A stretch of DNA of 64,000 nt from Vibrio splendidus (GCF_001557875.1 NZ_LNRF01000001.1:496001-560000); one strand, 5' to 3'. Shown: positions 46,768 to 56,872, counted from the stretch's first letter. Notes: generated by a model not told the origin, from the letters alone. Made by a program: numbers and translations.

Positions 46768-48222
46768 ATGGATGGAGCACTGATAGGCATTGTAATTGGC
46801 ATCTTAGCCATGATGGGTATGATCATTAAAACGAGAATCCCAGTCGCACTTGCTATGATTATTGCCAGTATCATCATGGGTCTGTTTGCTGGTATGGCAC
46901 CAACAGAGTTGATTAATGCAATTAAAGCCGGTTTTGGTGGTGTACTTGGTGGTATTGGTTTGATTATCGCGTTCGGCGTAATCATGGGTGCTTGTTTCGA
47001 GCGTTCTGGAGCAGCTGTTCGAATGGCAAAAACGTTTGTAAAGCTGTGTGGTAAAGGTCGTGAAGACTTAGCACTAGGTTTTACAGGTGTACTTGTCGCT
47101 ATCCCAGTTTTCTGTGACTCAGCGTACATTATTTTACACTCTCTTGTTCGCGCAATTTCACGTGACACAGGTAAATCAGCGGTTGGTTTAGGTGTGACGC
47201 TGGCGCTTGGCCTACTGATCACTCATGCGCTTGTGCCACCAACACCGGGTCCGGTTGCGGTAGCCGGTATTCTAGGTGTCGATCTAGGTGAATACATGCT
47301 GTGGGGCTTGATGGTATCTATCCCTATGATGTTGCTTTCTATGATTTACATCCGCCGCGTAGGCAATGAGTACTACCGCGTACCAAATGGTGAAAACTGG
47401 ATCACAAACCAAGCTGACTGGGCGAACCTAGAGAAAGTAAAAGAAACAGATGACAAAGAGCTACCAAGTAACTTTTTATCATTCGGTCCAATTCTACTAC
47501 CAATCGCATTTATCCTAATCAACACGCTTGTTGGTCAGGGTGATAGCGTAATGCACACTGTGATCTCATTAATTGGTAACCCTGTGGTTGCGGTTGGTAT
47601 CGGTGTTCTTATGGCGCTGTACGGTCTTACTCGCCACATTGAGCGTAAAGACATGGTTAGCTCTATGGATGATGCTCTGTCTACTACAGGTCTAATTCTT
47701 GTGGTAACTGGCTGTGGTGGCGCAATGGGTGCCGTGCTTAAAGCATCAGGTGCTGGTCCTCAAGTAGCCGAAGCTATCGCGAGCAGCGGTATTCCACCTC
47801 TACTTGTACCACTAGCAATTGCTTCAATGCTTCGTTTAATCCAAGGTTCAGCAACAGCTTCTATGATGGTTGCAGCGACAATGACGCTACCGTTGGTTGA
47901 GACACTTGGCTTAGACCCTGTATTCGTAGCGCTTGCTTGTGCGGTAGGTCCAGTTGGCTTCTCTCACTTGAACGATTCATACTTCCACATCATCAACCGT
48001 ACGTTAGGCATTACTGAACTGGCTGATCAAATTAAGATCTGGTCTGTGTCTTCAACTATCGCATGGGCGATTGGTGCAAGCATCATCATGATTCTTAACC
48101 TAGTGTTTGGTAAAGGCGGCACGTTGATCGACCCACTGATTCCAATTGCGGTTCTAGGTGCTGTATTTGTGTGGCTAAAAAGCAAAGAGAAATCACAAGT
48201 AAAGACAGCTATTACTAACTAA
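46768..48222 (+). CDS. GntP-family permease, probable four-carbon sugar-acid importer
   Basis: A 484-residue protein with 12 or more hydrophobic helices and the GntP motifs (GFGGVLGGIGLIIAFGVIMG, HALVPPTPGPVA, GFSHLNDSYFHI). It is like YgbN. Context suggests import of L-threonate or D-erythronate rather than gluconate. About 160 bases after otnI with no terminator, so probably part of the operon. A strong terminator follows. Confidence 0.92.
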   Translation: MDGALIGIVIGILAMMGMIIKTRIPVALAMIIASIIMGLFAGMAPTELINAIKAGFGGVLGGIGLIIAFGVIMGACFERSGAAVRMAKTFVKLCGKGREDLALGFTGVLVAIPVFCDSAYIILHSLVRAISRDTGKSAVGLGVTLALGLLITHALVPPTPGPVAVAGILGVDLGEYMLWGLMVSIPMMLLSMIYIRRVGNEYYRVPNGENWITNQADWANLEKVKETDDKELPSNFLSFGPILLPIAFILINTLVGQGDSVMHTVISLIGNPVVAVGIGVLMALYGLTRHIERKDMVSSMDDALSTTGLILVVTGCGGAMGAVLKASGAGPQVAEAIASSGIPPLLVPLAIASMLRLIQGSATASMMVAATMTLPLVETLGLDPVFVALACAVGPVGFSHLNDSYFHIINRTLGITELADQIKIWSVSSTIAWAIGASIIMILNLVFGKGGTLIDPLIPIAVLGAVFVWLKSKEKSQVKTAITN

Positions 48223-48242
48223 TACTGCTTACCTTTATATAC

Positions 48243-48290
48243 TGCCCCTATTAAGTGATTAGCTTGCTGATCTTCAATAGGGGCATTTTT
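48243..48290 (+). terminator. Terminator after the GntP permease
   Basis: TGCCCCTATT (48243-48252) pairs with AATAGGGGCA (48276-48285) around a 23-base loop, followed by TTTTT. Confidence 0.75.
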
Positions 48291-48335
48291 GGATCGGGCA
48301 CTCATCAAAATTACTCATCTTTTGGATCTCTCAGT

Positions 48336-49520
48336 ATGAAAATTGTTATTGCACCAGACTCGTTTAAAGAATCTTTATCGGCTGTATCGGTGGCGGCGTG
48401 TATTGAAAAAGGCTTTCGTGAAATCTTCCCTGACGCTGAGTGCGTAACGCTGCCCTTGGCCGATGGCGGCGAGGGTACAGTCGATGTCTTACTGCAAGGC
48501 TTAACGGGGCAAAAGCGGACACATCAAGTGGAAGGCCCTTTAGGGGAATTGATTAATGCTGAATGGGCGATGCTTGAACCGTCAGATAGCAACCCCAAAA
48601 AGACGGCATTGATTGAAATTGCTGCGGCATCAGGTTTGGACTTGATCTCGCCAGAGCTGCGTAATCCATTGCTTGCTTCTTCATTCGGCACTGGGCAATT
48701 GATTTTGGAAGCGATAGAGCAGGGTGCTCAAACGATCATTCTTGGATTGGGTGGCAGTGCGACTAATGACGGTGGCGCGGGTATTGTTCAAGCTCTAGGT
48801 GGGCGCTTGTTAGATAATAAAGGGCAAGATGATAATGGACAAGATCTTAGCCGAGGTGGTGATGCACTTTCGGAACTCGCATCAATAGATCTTACAGGTT
48901 TAGATTCGCGCTGCGCTGATGTCGAGTTGATTGTGGCGTGCGATGTTGATAATCCATTGTGTGGTGATAATGGTGCCAGCCATATCTTCGGCCCTCAAAA
49001 GGGAGCGACACCAGAACAAGTATTGATGCTTGATAAGGCGCTTACGAATTTTGCTCGAATCGCTGAAACGCAGGGTTGTGCTAGTGGCGGTGACCCCGTT
49101 CACAAGCGAACTGGTTACGGTGCGGCTGGTGGTACGCCGATGGGGCTTAGCTTGCTATTCAATATGCAGATTAAACCCGGTATTGAGATGGTGCTCGATG
49201 TATTACAAGCCGATGAGATACTGAAAGGTGCTGACCTTGTGATTACGGGCGAAGGACAAATGGACAACCAAACCCTGCAAGGCAAAACACCTTATGGCAT
49301 TGCCAAGCGTGCAAGTTTACAAGGTATTCCAACCATAGGTATTGCCGGGTCACTGGGTACTGAAGTAGAGGCTTTGTATGGTGAAATGAGTAGTTTGTTT
49401 GGAACAGTACGCTCTCCTCAGCCACTTAATCAGGTGTTAAAAGAAGCAGAAGTGAACCTAACAAGAACGGCGAGAAACATTGCTGCGACGCTTAAATTAG
49501 GGGCTTCTATTTTACAATAA
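48336..49520 (+). CDS. Glycerate kinase
   Basis: About 394 residues from ATG 48336; an earlier in-frame ATG at 48255 falls in the terminator loop. MKIVIAPDSFKESLSAVSVA, LPLADGGEGTVD, GLGGSATNDGGAG and ITGEGQMDNQTLQGKTP are the hallmarks of the GarK/GlxK family, which makes 2-phosphoglycerate (or 3-phosphoglycerate) from D-glycerate. The LtnD-OtnK-OtnC-OtnI route does not form glycerate, so its placement suggests a side branch or another substrate taken up by the GntP permease. Confidence 0.92.
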   Translation: MKIVIAPDSFKESLSAVSVAACIEKGFREIFPDAECVTLPLADGGEGTVDVLLQGLTGQKRTHQVEGPLGELINAEWAMLEPSDSNPKKTALIEIAAASGLDLISPELRNPLLASSFGTGQLILEAIEQGAQTIILGLGGSATNDGGAGIVQALGGRLLDNKGQDDNGQDLSRGGDALSELASIDLTGLDSRCADVELIVACDVDNPLCGDNGASHIFGPQKGATPEQVLMLDKALTNFARIAETQGCASGGDPVHKRTGYGAAGGTPMGLSLLFNMQIKPGIEMVLDVLQADEILKGADLVITGEGQMDNQTLQGKTPYGIAKRASLQGIPTIGIAGSLGTEVEALYGEMSSLFGTVRSPQPLNQVLKEAEVNLTRTARNIAATLKLGASILQ

Positions 49521-49721
49521 ACCAATATCAAACAGACGCTTACTTATTGATGCAGTTTGATAGGTTTTATAGATAGCAACGATAAATATAAACGATTATA
49601 TTTTTTTTCAACTCAGGTCTATTCTTAACCCATACTAATTTAGTGGTTTTTTTAAATGATAAAGCCTACTGAACCTAAGATGTGGCAACGATGTGACATC
49701 TTTAACCTTAAGGAATAGACC

Positions 49722-51173
49722 ATGAGTAAAAAACTGACCACAGCTGCGGGTTGTCCTGTCGCTCACAACCAGAATGTTCAAACTGCGGGCAAGCGTGGCC
49801 CTCAACTTCTTCAAGATGTTTGGTTTTTAGAGAAATTGGCCCACTTCGATCGCGAAGTGATTCCAGAGCGTCGCATGCACGCTAAAGGTTCTGGTGCTTA
49901 CGGTACTTTTACTGTTACACACGACATTACCAAATACACCAAGGCCAAATTATTCTCTGAAGTAGGCAAGAAAACCGACTTGTTCGCTCGTTTTACGACA
50001 GTGGCAGGTGAGCGTGGTGCAGCTGATGCTGAGCGTGATATTCGTGGTTTTGCATTGAAATTCTATACCGAAGAAGGTAACTGGGACATGGTGGGTAACA
50101 ACACGCCTGTGTTCTTCTTACGCGATCCTCTTAAATTCCCAGATCTGAATCATGCGGTTAAACGAGATCCTCGCACTAACATGCGTAGCGCGAAGAACAA
50201 CTGGGATTTCTGGACCTCTCTACCTGAAGCACTTCATCAAATCACTATCGTAATGAGTGATCGTGGTATCCCTGCGACTTACCGCCACATGCACGGTTTT
50301 GGTAGCCACACATTCAGCTTTATCAACAGTGATAATGAGCGTTTCTGGGTTAAATTCCACTTTAAATCTCAGCAAGGTATTAAGAACTTGTCAGATGCTG
50401 AAGCAGCGAAGCTGATCGGTGATGACCGCGAAAGTCACCAACGTGACCTGCTAGACAGCATCGATAATCAAGACTTCCCTAAATGGACGCTGAAAGTACA
50501 AGTGATGCCAGAAGCGGATGCAGCGACAGTGCCATACAACCCGTTCGATTTGACTAAGATCTGGCCTCATGCAGATTACCCGTTGATCGAAGTGGGTGAA
50601 TTCGAGCTAAACCGTAACCCGCAAAACTTCTTCGCAGAAGTAGAGCAGTCGGCATTCAATCCTGCGAACGTGGTTCCAGGTATTAGCTTCTCGCCAGACA
50701 AGATGCTTCAAGGCCGTCTGTTTGCTTACGGTGATGCACAACGTTACCGTTTGGGTGTTAACCATCAGCATATCCCAGTGAACGCACCTCGTTGCCCAGT
50801 ACACAGCTACCACCGTGATGGTGCGATGCGTGTTGATGGTAACTTCGGTAGCACATTGGGTTATGAACCAAACAACGAAGGTCAGTGGGCAGAGCAACCT
50901 GATTTCGCTGAACCAGCATTGAACCTAGATGGCGCAGCAGCACACTGGGATCACCGCGAAGATGAAGATTACTTCTCGCAACCGGGTGACTTGTTCCGCC
51001 TAATGACACCAGAGAAGCAAGCGATTCTGTTTGATAACACTGCTCGTAACCTAGGCGGCGTACCAAAAGAGATTCAATTGCGTCACCTAAGACACTGTTA
51101 CAAAGCCGACCCAGCATACGGTGAAGGCATTGGTAAGCTGCTTGAAATCGATGTGAGCGAATTTAAGTCGTAA
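49722..51173 (+). CDS. katA: Monofunctional haem catalase, small-subunit clade
   Basis: A 483-residue catalase. The catalytic His lies in [14 protein letters not shown], the Asn in [12 protein letters not shown], and the haem-ligand Tyr in [14 protein letters not shown]. Length and lack of a C-terminal flavodoxin domain place it in clade 3. It converts hydrogen peroxide to water and oxygen. The short N-terminus ([11 protein letters not shown]) has no signal peptide, so it should be cytoplasmic. A terminator follows. Confidence 0.95.
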   Translation: MSKKLTTAAGCPVAHNQNVQTAGKRGPQLLQDVWFLEKLAHFDREVIPERRMHAKGSGAYGTFTVTHDITKYTKAKLFSEVGKKTDLFARFTTVAGERGAADAERDIRGFALKFYTEEGNWDMVGNNTPVFFLRDPLKFPDLNHAVKRDPRTNMRSAKNNWDFWTSLPEALHQITIVMSDRGIPATYRHMHGFGSHTFSFINSDNERFWVKFHFKSQQGIKNLSDAEAAKLIGDDRESHQRDLLDSIDNQDFPKWTLKVQVMPEADAATVPYNPFDLTKIWPHADYPLIEVGEFELNRNPQNFFAEVEQSAFNPANVVPGISFSPDKMLQGRLFAYGDAQRYRLGVNHQHIPVNAPRCPVHSYHRDGAMRVDGNFGSTLGYEPNNEGQWAEQPDFAEPALNLDGAAAHWDHREDEDYFSQPGDLFRLMTPEKQAILFDNTARNLGGVPKEIQLRHLRHCYKADPAYGEGIGKLLEIDVSEFKS

Positions 51174-51197
51174 TCAATAAGCTTGATTAGCTAAATG

Positions 51198-51232
51198 AAA
51201 GGCCGTTGAGTGATTCACTCACGGCCTTTTTT
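51198..51232 (+). terminator. Terminator after katA
   Basis: AAAGGCCGTTGAGTG pairs with CACTCACGGCCTTT (one bulged base) around ATT, followed by a T-run. Confidence 0.88.
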
Positions 51233-51378
51233 GATCCTATGGCTTGGTAAGCTATTGAATCTTAGTCGATATTTAACGATAGCTTTTCCCTATCGAAGTA
51301 ATAAATTATGCCCATTATCTTTATGATTTTGATGGGATTATCCTACGGCTATCAGTTTATAAAGTAGTAGAGTTTGAG

Positions 51379-52251
51379 ATGAGTAAAAGTGCATTAATCG
51401 TTGAAGGTGGGGCAATGAGAGGTATTTTCGCTGCTGGAGTGTTGGACGCCTTTATGCAAGACGATTTCCGTCCTTATAATTTTGCCATTGGCGTATCTGC
51501 GGGCGTGTCCAATTTGGTTGGTTACTTATCTCAAGCGCCAAAACGCAGCTATAACGTGATCACTACGATGGCGACCGACAAAACCTTCTTCAACCCAGCT
51601 CGTTTTGCTAAGGGTGGTAACTTGGTGGATGTGAAGTGGTTATGGAATGAATCAAACCAACGTTACCCACTGGATTGTGGGGAGCTATTTTCAAGTATTC
51701 CACTGATCGCTGCGGTGACTAATATCGATACTGGCAGTGCTGACTATTATCATATTAAGCCGGAAAACTTATCTAACGTGGTTGAAGCTACAACGGCACT
51801 ACCTATCGCTTACCGTGAAACTCCATGTTTCTCTGGTGGTTGTTATACCGATGGTGGTGTCGCTGATTCAATTCCGGTTCGTGAAGCCTATCGTCGTGGT
51901 GCGCGAGACATTACGGTGATTCTCTCTCACCCTCTGAGCTACCGAATGAAGCCGCAGAAGTATCAGTGGATGCTGAAAAAACTATTAAACAAATTCCCGA
52001 ATATTGCTGAGTCGATGGCGGTGCGTGCCGAAAACTACAACCAATCTTTAGAGTTCATTCGTAATCCACCAAAAGATGCGACTATCAAGGTGATAGCGCC
52101 ACCGGAAGCGTTCGCGGTCAAGCGTTTAACTATGGATCAAAGTACTCTTAATACAGGTTACGAGATGGGCGTCAAAGCAGGAGAAGAACATCTTGCTATT
52201 CGAAAAGGCGTGTATGGTTTAGACACCGAAGATTGTCATTTCTGCGTCTAG
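51379..52251 (+). CDS. Patatin-like phospholipase (YjjU-like)
   Basis: The 290-residue protein carries the oxyanion hole GGAMRG (residues about 10-15), the nucleophile elbow GVSAG (Ser about 41) and the catalytic Asp in DGGVADSIP. It is a cytoplasmic lipid acyl hydrolase with the arrangement of YjjU; no signal peptide. Substrate unknown. It converges with ldhA. Confidence 0.88.
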   Translation: MSKSALIVEGGAMRGIFAAGVLDAFMQDDFRPYNFAIGVSAGVSNLVGYLSQAPKRSYNVITTMATDKTFFNPARFAKGGNLVDVKWLWNESNQRYPLDCGELFSSIPLIAAVTNIDTGSADYYHIKPENLSNVVEATTALPIAYRETPCFSGGCYTDGGVADSIPVREAYRRGARDITVILSHPLSYRMKPQKYQWMLKKLLNKFPNIAESMAVRAENYNQSLEFIRNPPKDATIKVIAPPEAFAVKRLTMDQSTLNTGYEMGVKAGEEHLAIRKGVYGLDTEDCHFCV

Positions 52252-52351
52252 GCACGGTTTGTGAATACTGGATAAACGAAAAGCCACGCTGTTCACTTAG
52301 GAATAACGTGGCATTGTGTTTGTAGACCGAGTTTACTATTAACTCAGTTTG

Positions 52352-53347
52352 TTATTGAACCAGTTCGTTGCCGCTGGTGTTGCCTGTGAAAAAGGCATCA
52401 ACACTGGTTAGGGTTGTATTGGCGATGTTGAACAGAGCATCTTTGGTCAAAAAAGCTTGGTGACCTGTAAACAAGACGTTGTGACAAGCAGATAGACGAC
52501 GGAACACGTCATCGACAATCACATCGTTAGATTTGTCTTGGAAGAACAGCTCTTTCTCGTTGTCGTAAACATCAAGGCCAAGCGCGCCGATTTTGCTTTG
52601 TTTGAGTGCTTCGATCGCTGCGGTTGAATCCAGTAGTTCACCACGGCTGGTGTTGACGATCATCACGCCATCTTTCATTTTCTCAAATGCAGTCGCATCT
52701 AATAGGTGGTAGTTTTCTTTACTCATAGGGCAGTGCAAAGAAATCACGTCAGACTCTTGATAAAGCTCATCCAGTTCCACGTATTTAGCACCTAGTTCAA
52801 CGGCTAATGGGTTTGGATATGGGTCATAGCACAATATGTTCATGCCCAAACCTTTCAGGATACGCATAGTCGCCAGGCCAATCTTACCTGAACCGATCAC
52901 ACCAACGGTTTTACCGTGGAAGTTAAACCCTACCAAGCCTTCAAGGGAGAAGTTCGCATCACGAGTACGCTGGTATGCCTTGTGTAGTTTACGGTTCAAA
53001 CACATCATCATGCCAACCGTGTGCTCTGCTACGGATTCTGGTGAATAAGCTGGAACGCGCACCACTTGTAGGCCAAGCTCTTTGGCTGCGTCTAGGTCGA
53101 CTTTATCAAAGCCTGCACAGCGCATTGCAATCAGCTTTGTGCCGCCTTGTGCAAGAACCTCTAGTACGTCTCTAGATAGGTCATCGTTTACAAATGCACA
53201 AACGACTTCGTTGTCGTGCGCCATTCTTGCGGTTGTGGTGGTGAGGCGAAAATCATGAAAATGAAACTCAGCGTTGAGTTCACCTTTCGCAAGGTTAAAT
53301 GACTTTTCGTCGTATGATTTTGAGCTAAAAAAAGCAATGTTGAGCAT
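52352..53347 (-). CDS. ldhA: Fermentative D-lactate dehydrogenase
   Basis: 331 residues of the D-2-hydroxyacid dehydrogenase family. It has the NAD motif VGVIGSGKIGLATMRIL, the catalytic Arg in IVNTSRGELLD, the Glu in DVYDNEKE and the His in FTGHQAFLTKDA. Length and the F-S-S-K-S-Y-D start match LdhA, which reduces pyruvate to D-lactate under anaerobic conditions. A 194-base promoter gap separates it from the DUF1971 gene. Confidence 0.93.
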   Translation of the reverse strand: MLNIAFFSSKSYDEKSFNLAKGELNAEFHFHDFRLTTTTARMAHDNEVVCAFVNDDLSRDVLEVLAQGGTKLIAMRCAGFDKVDLDAAKELGLQVVRVPAYSPESVAEHTVGMMMCLNRKLHKAYQRTRDANFSLEGLVGFNFHGKTVGVIGSGKIGLATMRILKGLGMNILCYDPYPNPLAVELGAKYVELDELYQESDVISLHCPMSKENYHLLDATAFEKMKDGVMIVNTSRGELLDSTAAIEALKQSKIGALGLDVYDNEKELFFQDKSNDVIVDDVFRRLSACHNVLFTGHQAFLTKDALFNIANTTLTSVDAFFTGNTSGNELVQ

Positions 53348-53541
53348 GGCTTCCTCTCTTACCTAAAATATAAAGAACCCCACATATTCATTATCTGAAA
53401 CGGGAGTAAAACAAATAACTTTGTGCAGTGTGCTAGAGTTTTATAATCTTGTCTATCATCATTAGTCATTGTTATTATTAAGGTTATTGTTTATTTAGTC
53501 ACAATTACTAATTTCAGCATAAGGTTAGCCGATTGACCCCG

Positions 53542-53880
53542 CTATCTGCTTTTACGAGTGTTGAGCGTCTTCTTATTTTCCTTTTCTGACCAGAAGTTAA
53601 TATTGAATTGCGCGTCGTCGCTCAGTTCCACTCGGTGCCAATATTGAGGTGGGCTTGTGGCAAATTGCCCAGCTTCGATCGTGATAACACTTTCTGGTTC
53701 TGTCGCTTCTGCATCGGCAAAACCGTAGAAGGTGACGGTGCCTTCCATTACACAGATCTGGCCGAATACACCCTCAGCGGTATTGTGATGATTGAGAAGC
53801 GCAGCTGGAATATTGTCCTTGGTGAAAAACGGTGTTGAACGCTGGATTTTCCAGTGTGATGGAATACGTAAATGACTCAT
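53542..53880 (-). CDS. DUF1971 domain protein (YeaR-like)
   Basis: A 112-residue single cupin-like domain with WKIQRSTPFFTKDNIPAALL and FATSPPQYWHRVEL, matching DUF1971 proteins such as E. coli YeaR. The same fold forms the N-terminal part of TehB-like proteins. YeaR is induced by nitrate or nitric oxide; the role is unknown. It lies about 70 bases downstream of fpr on the same strand and may be in one operon. Confidence 0.85.
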   Translation of the reverse strand: MSHLRIPSHWKIQRSTPFFTKDNIPAALLNHHNTAEGVFGQICVMEGTVTFYGFADAEATEPESVITIEAGQFATSPPQYWHRVELSDDAQFNINFWSEKENKKTLNTRKSR

Positions 53881-53948
53881 ATAAAACCTCTTATTTAACT
53901 CTAACGACGCTTTAAAATCTGTGCTTGTTTGTTGCTGGTGGTCAATGT

Positions 53949-54752
53949 CTACCAGTAGTTCTCACTGCTGAACTGACCAGGCTTTCTACGTAAGTGCTTT
54001 TCGAAACCTAAGCTGGTTAATGCTTCGCTTGTGTCACGAACCATTTGCGGATTGCCGCAAAGGTAGAAGAAACTGTGGGTTTGATTGAAAGCGACAGACG
54101 CGGCTTGCTCAAGGTTGCCTCCAAGTAACAAGCTTGGGATTCGTCCGCGCAAAGTTCCGGTGACTGGTTCTCTAGAAATAATTGGCACATATTGTAGTTT
54201 CCCTTGAAAGTGATCAACGAGTTGAGTGATACGGTCTCGATAAGTAAGGTCTTGCTTTGTTCTTACGGCATGAACCAGTACAAGGTTTTTGAATGAGGTG
54301 ACTTTTTCAGATTCAGAGCCGTTTTGCTGCTGTATCTGCATGCTTTCGAGCATTGAGATAAAAGGCCCAACCGCGGTTCCGGTCGAAAGCATCCATAGGT
54401 CATCGGCGATCTCTGGGATCTCATCTAAGGTCATAAAACCGCTTGGGTCTTTACCAACAAAGATGTCATCGCCTACCTTCAACTCATGAAGTTGAGGTGA
54501 AAGCTGACCGTTCTGATCTTTAATAATCAAAAACTCCAGATGTTGATGACCTTGTTCGTGCTCTGGCGCGTTTACCATGGAATAGGCGCGTCTTACGAAC
54601 TCACCCTCACTATTTAGCAAGCCCAGTTTCGTGAACTGACCTGCCTGATAAGGAGAGATAGGAGCACTGACTTGAAGTGAGAACAGTTGATCTGTCCAAT
54701 CCGTCTTGTTTAAGACTTTGCCGGTTACCAAACCATGAGGAATATCTGTCAT
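53949..54752 (-). CDS. fpr: Ferredoxin/flavodoxin-NADP+ reductase
   Basis: About 267 residues from ATG 54752, with AGGTGA well placed; the ATG at 54797 would add a 15-residue tail without similarity. FAD-binding motif RAYSMVNAP and NADPH motif STGTAVGPFISML are present, and the C-terminus ends LRRKPGQFSSENYW, as in Fpr-type bacterial reductases. It shuttles electrons between NADPH and flavodoxin/ferredoxin, with roles in redox stress and iron release. A Fur-like box lies about 80 bases upstream. Confidence 0.9.
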   Translation of the reverse strand: MTDIPHGLVTGKVLNKTDWTDQLFSLQVSAPISPYQAGQFTKLGLLNSEGEFVRRAYSMVNAPEHEQGHQHLEFLIIKDQNGQLSPQLHELKVGDDIFVGKDPSGFMTLDEIPEIADDLWMLSTGTAVGPFISMLESMQIQQQNGSESEKVTSFKNLVLVHAVRTKQDLTYRDRITQLVDHFQGKLQYVPIISREPVTGTLRGRIPSLLLGGNLEQAASVAFNQTHSFFYLCGNPQMVRDTSEALTSLGFEKHLRRKPGQFSSENYW

Positions 54753-55094
54753 ATCATCACCTTTACGTAGAGAAGTTATCTCATTAAGGATACTCAACTA
54801 TTTACATTTTGGAGTTGCATGTACCATGCCAATAATGAGAATGCTTATCAATACTAAGTTTGTCGTAAAAATAATTTGGAATTGTGTCAAATAGACTTAT
54901 TTAGTTTTGAGTCTAAATGACGCTATTGATGTTTTTTGATGCTGGTTTTGTTGATTAAGAACGATGAATTAGTCTTTGGATACGAGCAAAATTAGTACAG
55001 TGGTTTGACCCCTAGGGTATTCAATCAATTACTGAAGAGAATATTTTGCAGATGAGTATAATGGCGGCTTTCGATCTCAATATAGCCGTGTTTT
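54753..55094. other. Divergent intergenic region fpr / acyltransferase
   Basis: This 342-base gap contains the fpr promoter with a Fur-like box and the promoter of the acyltransferase. A 91-codon minus-strand frame entering from the right is a shadow of the acyltransferase coding region and is rejected. Nothing else is recognised. Confidence 0.5.
54831..54849. promoter_or_regulatory. Fur-like box upstream of fpr
   Basis: AATAATGAGAATGCTTATC matches the 19-base Fur consensus at 15 positions. It lies 79-97 bases upstream of the fpr start. Iron control of a reductase linked to flavodoxin is plausible but not established here. Confidence 0.5.
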
Positions 55095-56030
55095 ATGCTT
55101 GATAATCTTCGTATGGTCTTGAACGTACTGTTCGTGACCATCAATACTGCAATGACTGCGTTTACCGTGAGTTTCTTTGGCCTCATCAAACTGATTCTGC
55201 CAATCTCTGTTGTACAGAAGTCGTGTACTCGTTTAGCTAACTTCACATTTTGGTGCTGGGCTTCGCTCAACCTTTGGATGTTGAACGTGAACAACGACAT
55301 CGAGTGGCAAGTGGAAGGCGGGGAAGATATCTCGACTAAACAGTGGTATTTGATGATGTCGAATCATCTGAGTTGGGCGGATATCGTGATCTTGTCTTCT
55401 ATCTTGAAAGACAAAATGCCGATGACTAAGTTCTTCCTTAAGCATGAACTGCTGTACGTCCCATTTGTTGGGTTGGCATGTTGGGGGCTAGATATGCCCT
55501 TTATGAGACGTCACTCTCGTGAGTTTTTGCTGCGTAACCCAGAGCGTCGTAATGATGACTTCGATGCAATCAACAAAGCGTGTACTAAGTTCAAACTTGC
55601 GCCGACAACCTTGGTGAACTTTGTTGAAGGGACTCGTGCCAATCATGAGAAACTAGCGACAGTCAAAACACCTTATCGTCACTTACTCAAGCCTAAAACC
55701 GGCGGTGTGGCGTTTGCTCTATCGGCAATGGGTCCAATCTTAGATGGTATCGTCGATGTTACTTTGGCTTATCCGGAAAACCAGACTTCTCCATTTGAAG
55801 ATATGCTGAAAGGCAAAATGACCAAGGTAGTCGTGCGTATTAAACTGCATCCAATGGATGAAAACGTGAATGGTAACTACTTTGAAGATAAGGCATTTAA
55901 ACGTCGCTTCCACAGTTGGTTGAACAATACGTGGAAAGAGAAAGACGACTATCTTGATACAGTTTATGGTGTTGATACGCTCTCTGAGGTTGAAACGACT
56001 GATGAGCCTGATGCGGTTCATAAGAAATAA
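55095..56030 (+). CDS. Lysophospholipid acyltransferase (PlsC/YihG-like)
   Basis: 311 residues, starting with a hydrophobic segment (about 10-35), then the NHLSWADIVIL acyltransferase motif I, the FMRRHSRE-type motif II and the FVEGTRANHEKL motif III. Such inner-membrane enzymes acylate lysophosphatidic acid or related acceptors. The pattern is that of the YihG branch rather than the essential PlsC. A strong bidirectional terminator follows. Confidence 0.9.
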   Translation: MLDNLRMVLNVLFVTINTAMTAFTVSFFGLIKLILPISVVQKSCTRLANFTFWCWASLNLWMLNVNNDIEWQVEGGEDISTKQWYLMMSNHLSWADIVILSSILKDKMPMTKFFLKHELLYVPFVGLACWGLDMPFMRRHSREFLLRNPERRNDDFDAINKACTKFKLAPTTLVNFVEGTRANHEKLATVKTPYRHLLKPKTGGVAFALSAMGPILDGIVDVTLAYPENQTSPFEDMLKGKMTKVVVRIKLHPMDENVNGNYFEDKAFKRRFHSWLNNTWKEKDDYLDTVYGVDTLSEVETTDEPDAVHKK

Positions 56031-56062
56031 GAGCAGTAAGCTTAAACCAAATTGATAGCATT

Positions 56063-56099
56063 AAAAAAGCCGATAGTTCAATGAACTGTCGGCTTTTTT
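56063..56099. terminator. Bidirectional terminator between acyltransferase and trmK
   Basis: AAAAAAGCCGATAGTT pairs with AACTGTCGGCTTTTTT (one GU) around a 5-base loop; A- and T-runs make it usable from both sides. Confidence 0.88.
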
Positions 56100-56149
56100 G
56101 TTGAATTGGCTTTATCATAGGTAAGCGATAAAGTGAGTACCTACTATAG

Positions 56150-56872
56150 CTAAATTGCTTGATAAGCCTCGATGATGTGTTTCACTTGGCTCGGTTTGCC
56201 TTGCTTCTCTTGTCCTTGATGGATACGTAAGTAGTGCTGCAATGTTTTGGCTTTGTATTGCTGTGATATCTTCATTTGTTCATCACAACTTGGTGTCCAG
56301 ATCTTGTCACCTACGTTTGATATCTCGCTAACGTTTTGGCTCTTTTCTGCCTCGCCTTGGTTATTACTCACCAATAAAACCTCGTAGTAACGACGGTTCT
56401 CTTCGATCAACATTTCATCAATAAGACCAAAATTGAGCGCCTTTAAATGGCTTCTCAACTCGAATTGCTGATGCACCGGACAAAGCAAGAAATCGATCGC
56501 TTTGTCTGGGTGTTTACGATGAATATCATCAACGAGCTTTTGAGTAAGATCGCCACCGACGCCTGCAATAATAACTAGGTGTTTGCCAGTATGCTTCTCA
56601 AGCGGAATAGCGGCGACATCCATGCAGTAGACTTGCCATTGACTGGTAACCGTTTGTTCAGCTCTGTTATCTTGTGGAAAGTAGTGCGCTAGCTTGTCTT
56701 CAAGTTCACTCATTAGAGGCTGGACAATATCGACAAAGTGAATCTGAGGCGCTTTATTATCCGACAACAGTTGAACACCCAAAAAGCCATGATCACAGCA
56801 ACAGTCCCAAATATGCTGGTAGTCATTGCTGACAAGGGAGTGGAGAGTTTGCAGTCGGTTACTTAGCTTCAT
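56150..56872 (-). CDS. trmK: tRNA (adenine-22 N1)-methyltransferase, TrmK family
   Basis: 240 residues with an atypical SAM-binding motif IWDCCCDHGFLGVQLL in place of the usual D-[IV]-G-T-D-H-G. Further family marks are VIIAGVGGDL and LLCPVHQQFELRSHL. It should methylate A22 of tRNA using S-adenosylmethionine. The C-terminal third carries a helical extension. It stands alone with its own flanking hairpins. Confidence 0.82.
   Translation of the reverse strand: MKLSNRLQTLHSLVSNDYQHIWDCCCDHGFLGVQLLSDNKAPQIHFVDIVQPLMSELEDKLAHYFPQDNRAEQTVTSQWQVYCMDVAAIPLEKHTGKHLVIIAGVGGDLTQKLVDDIHRKHPDKAIDFLLCPVHQQFELRSHLKALNFGLIDEMLIEENRRYYEVLLVSNNQGEAEKSQNVSEISNVGDKIWTPSCDEQMKISQQYKAKTLQHYLRIHQGQEKQGKPSQVKHIIEAYQAI

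Noticed and set aside
46590..47222. 210-codon minus-strand frame across the start of the GntP permease
   Set aside because: It mirrors hydrophobic plus-strand codons; composition is Pro/Ile/Ser-rich without family motifs, and it would bridge the operon's spacer.
48255..48335. Upstream ATG extending the glycerate kinase
   Set aside because: It is inside the loop of the permease terminator; the conserved protein start MKIVIAPDSFKES is at 48336.
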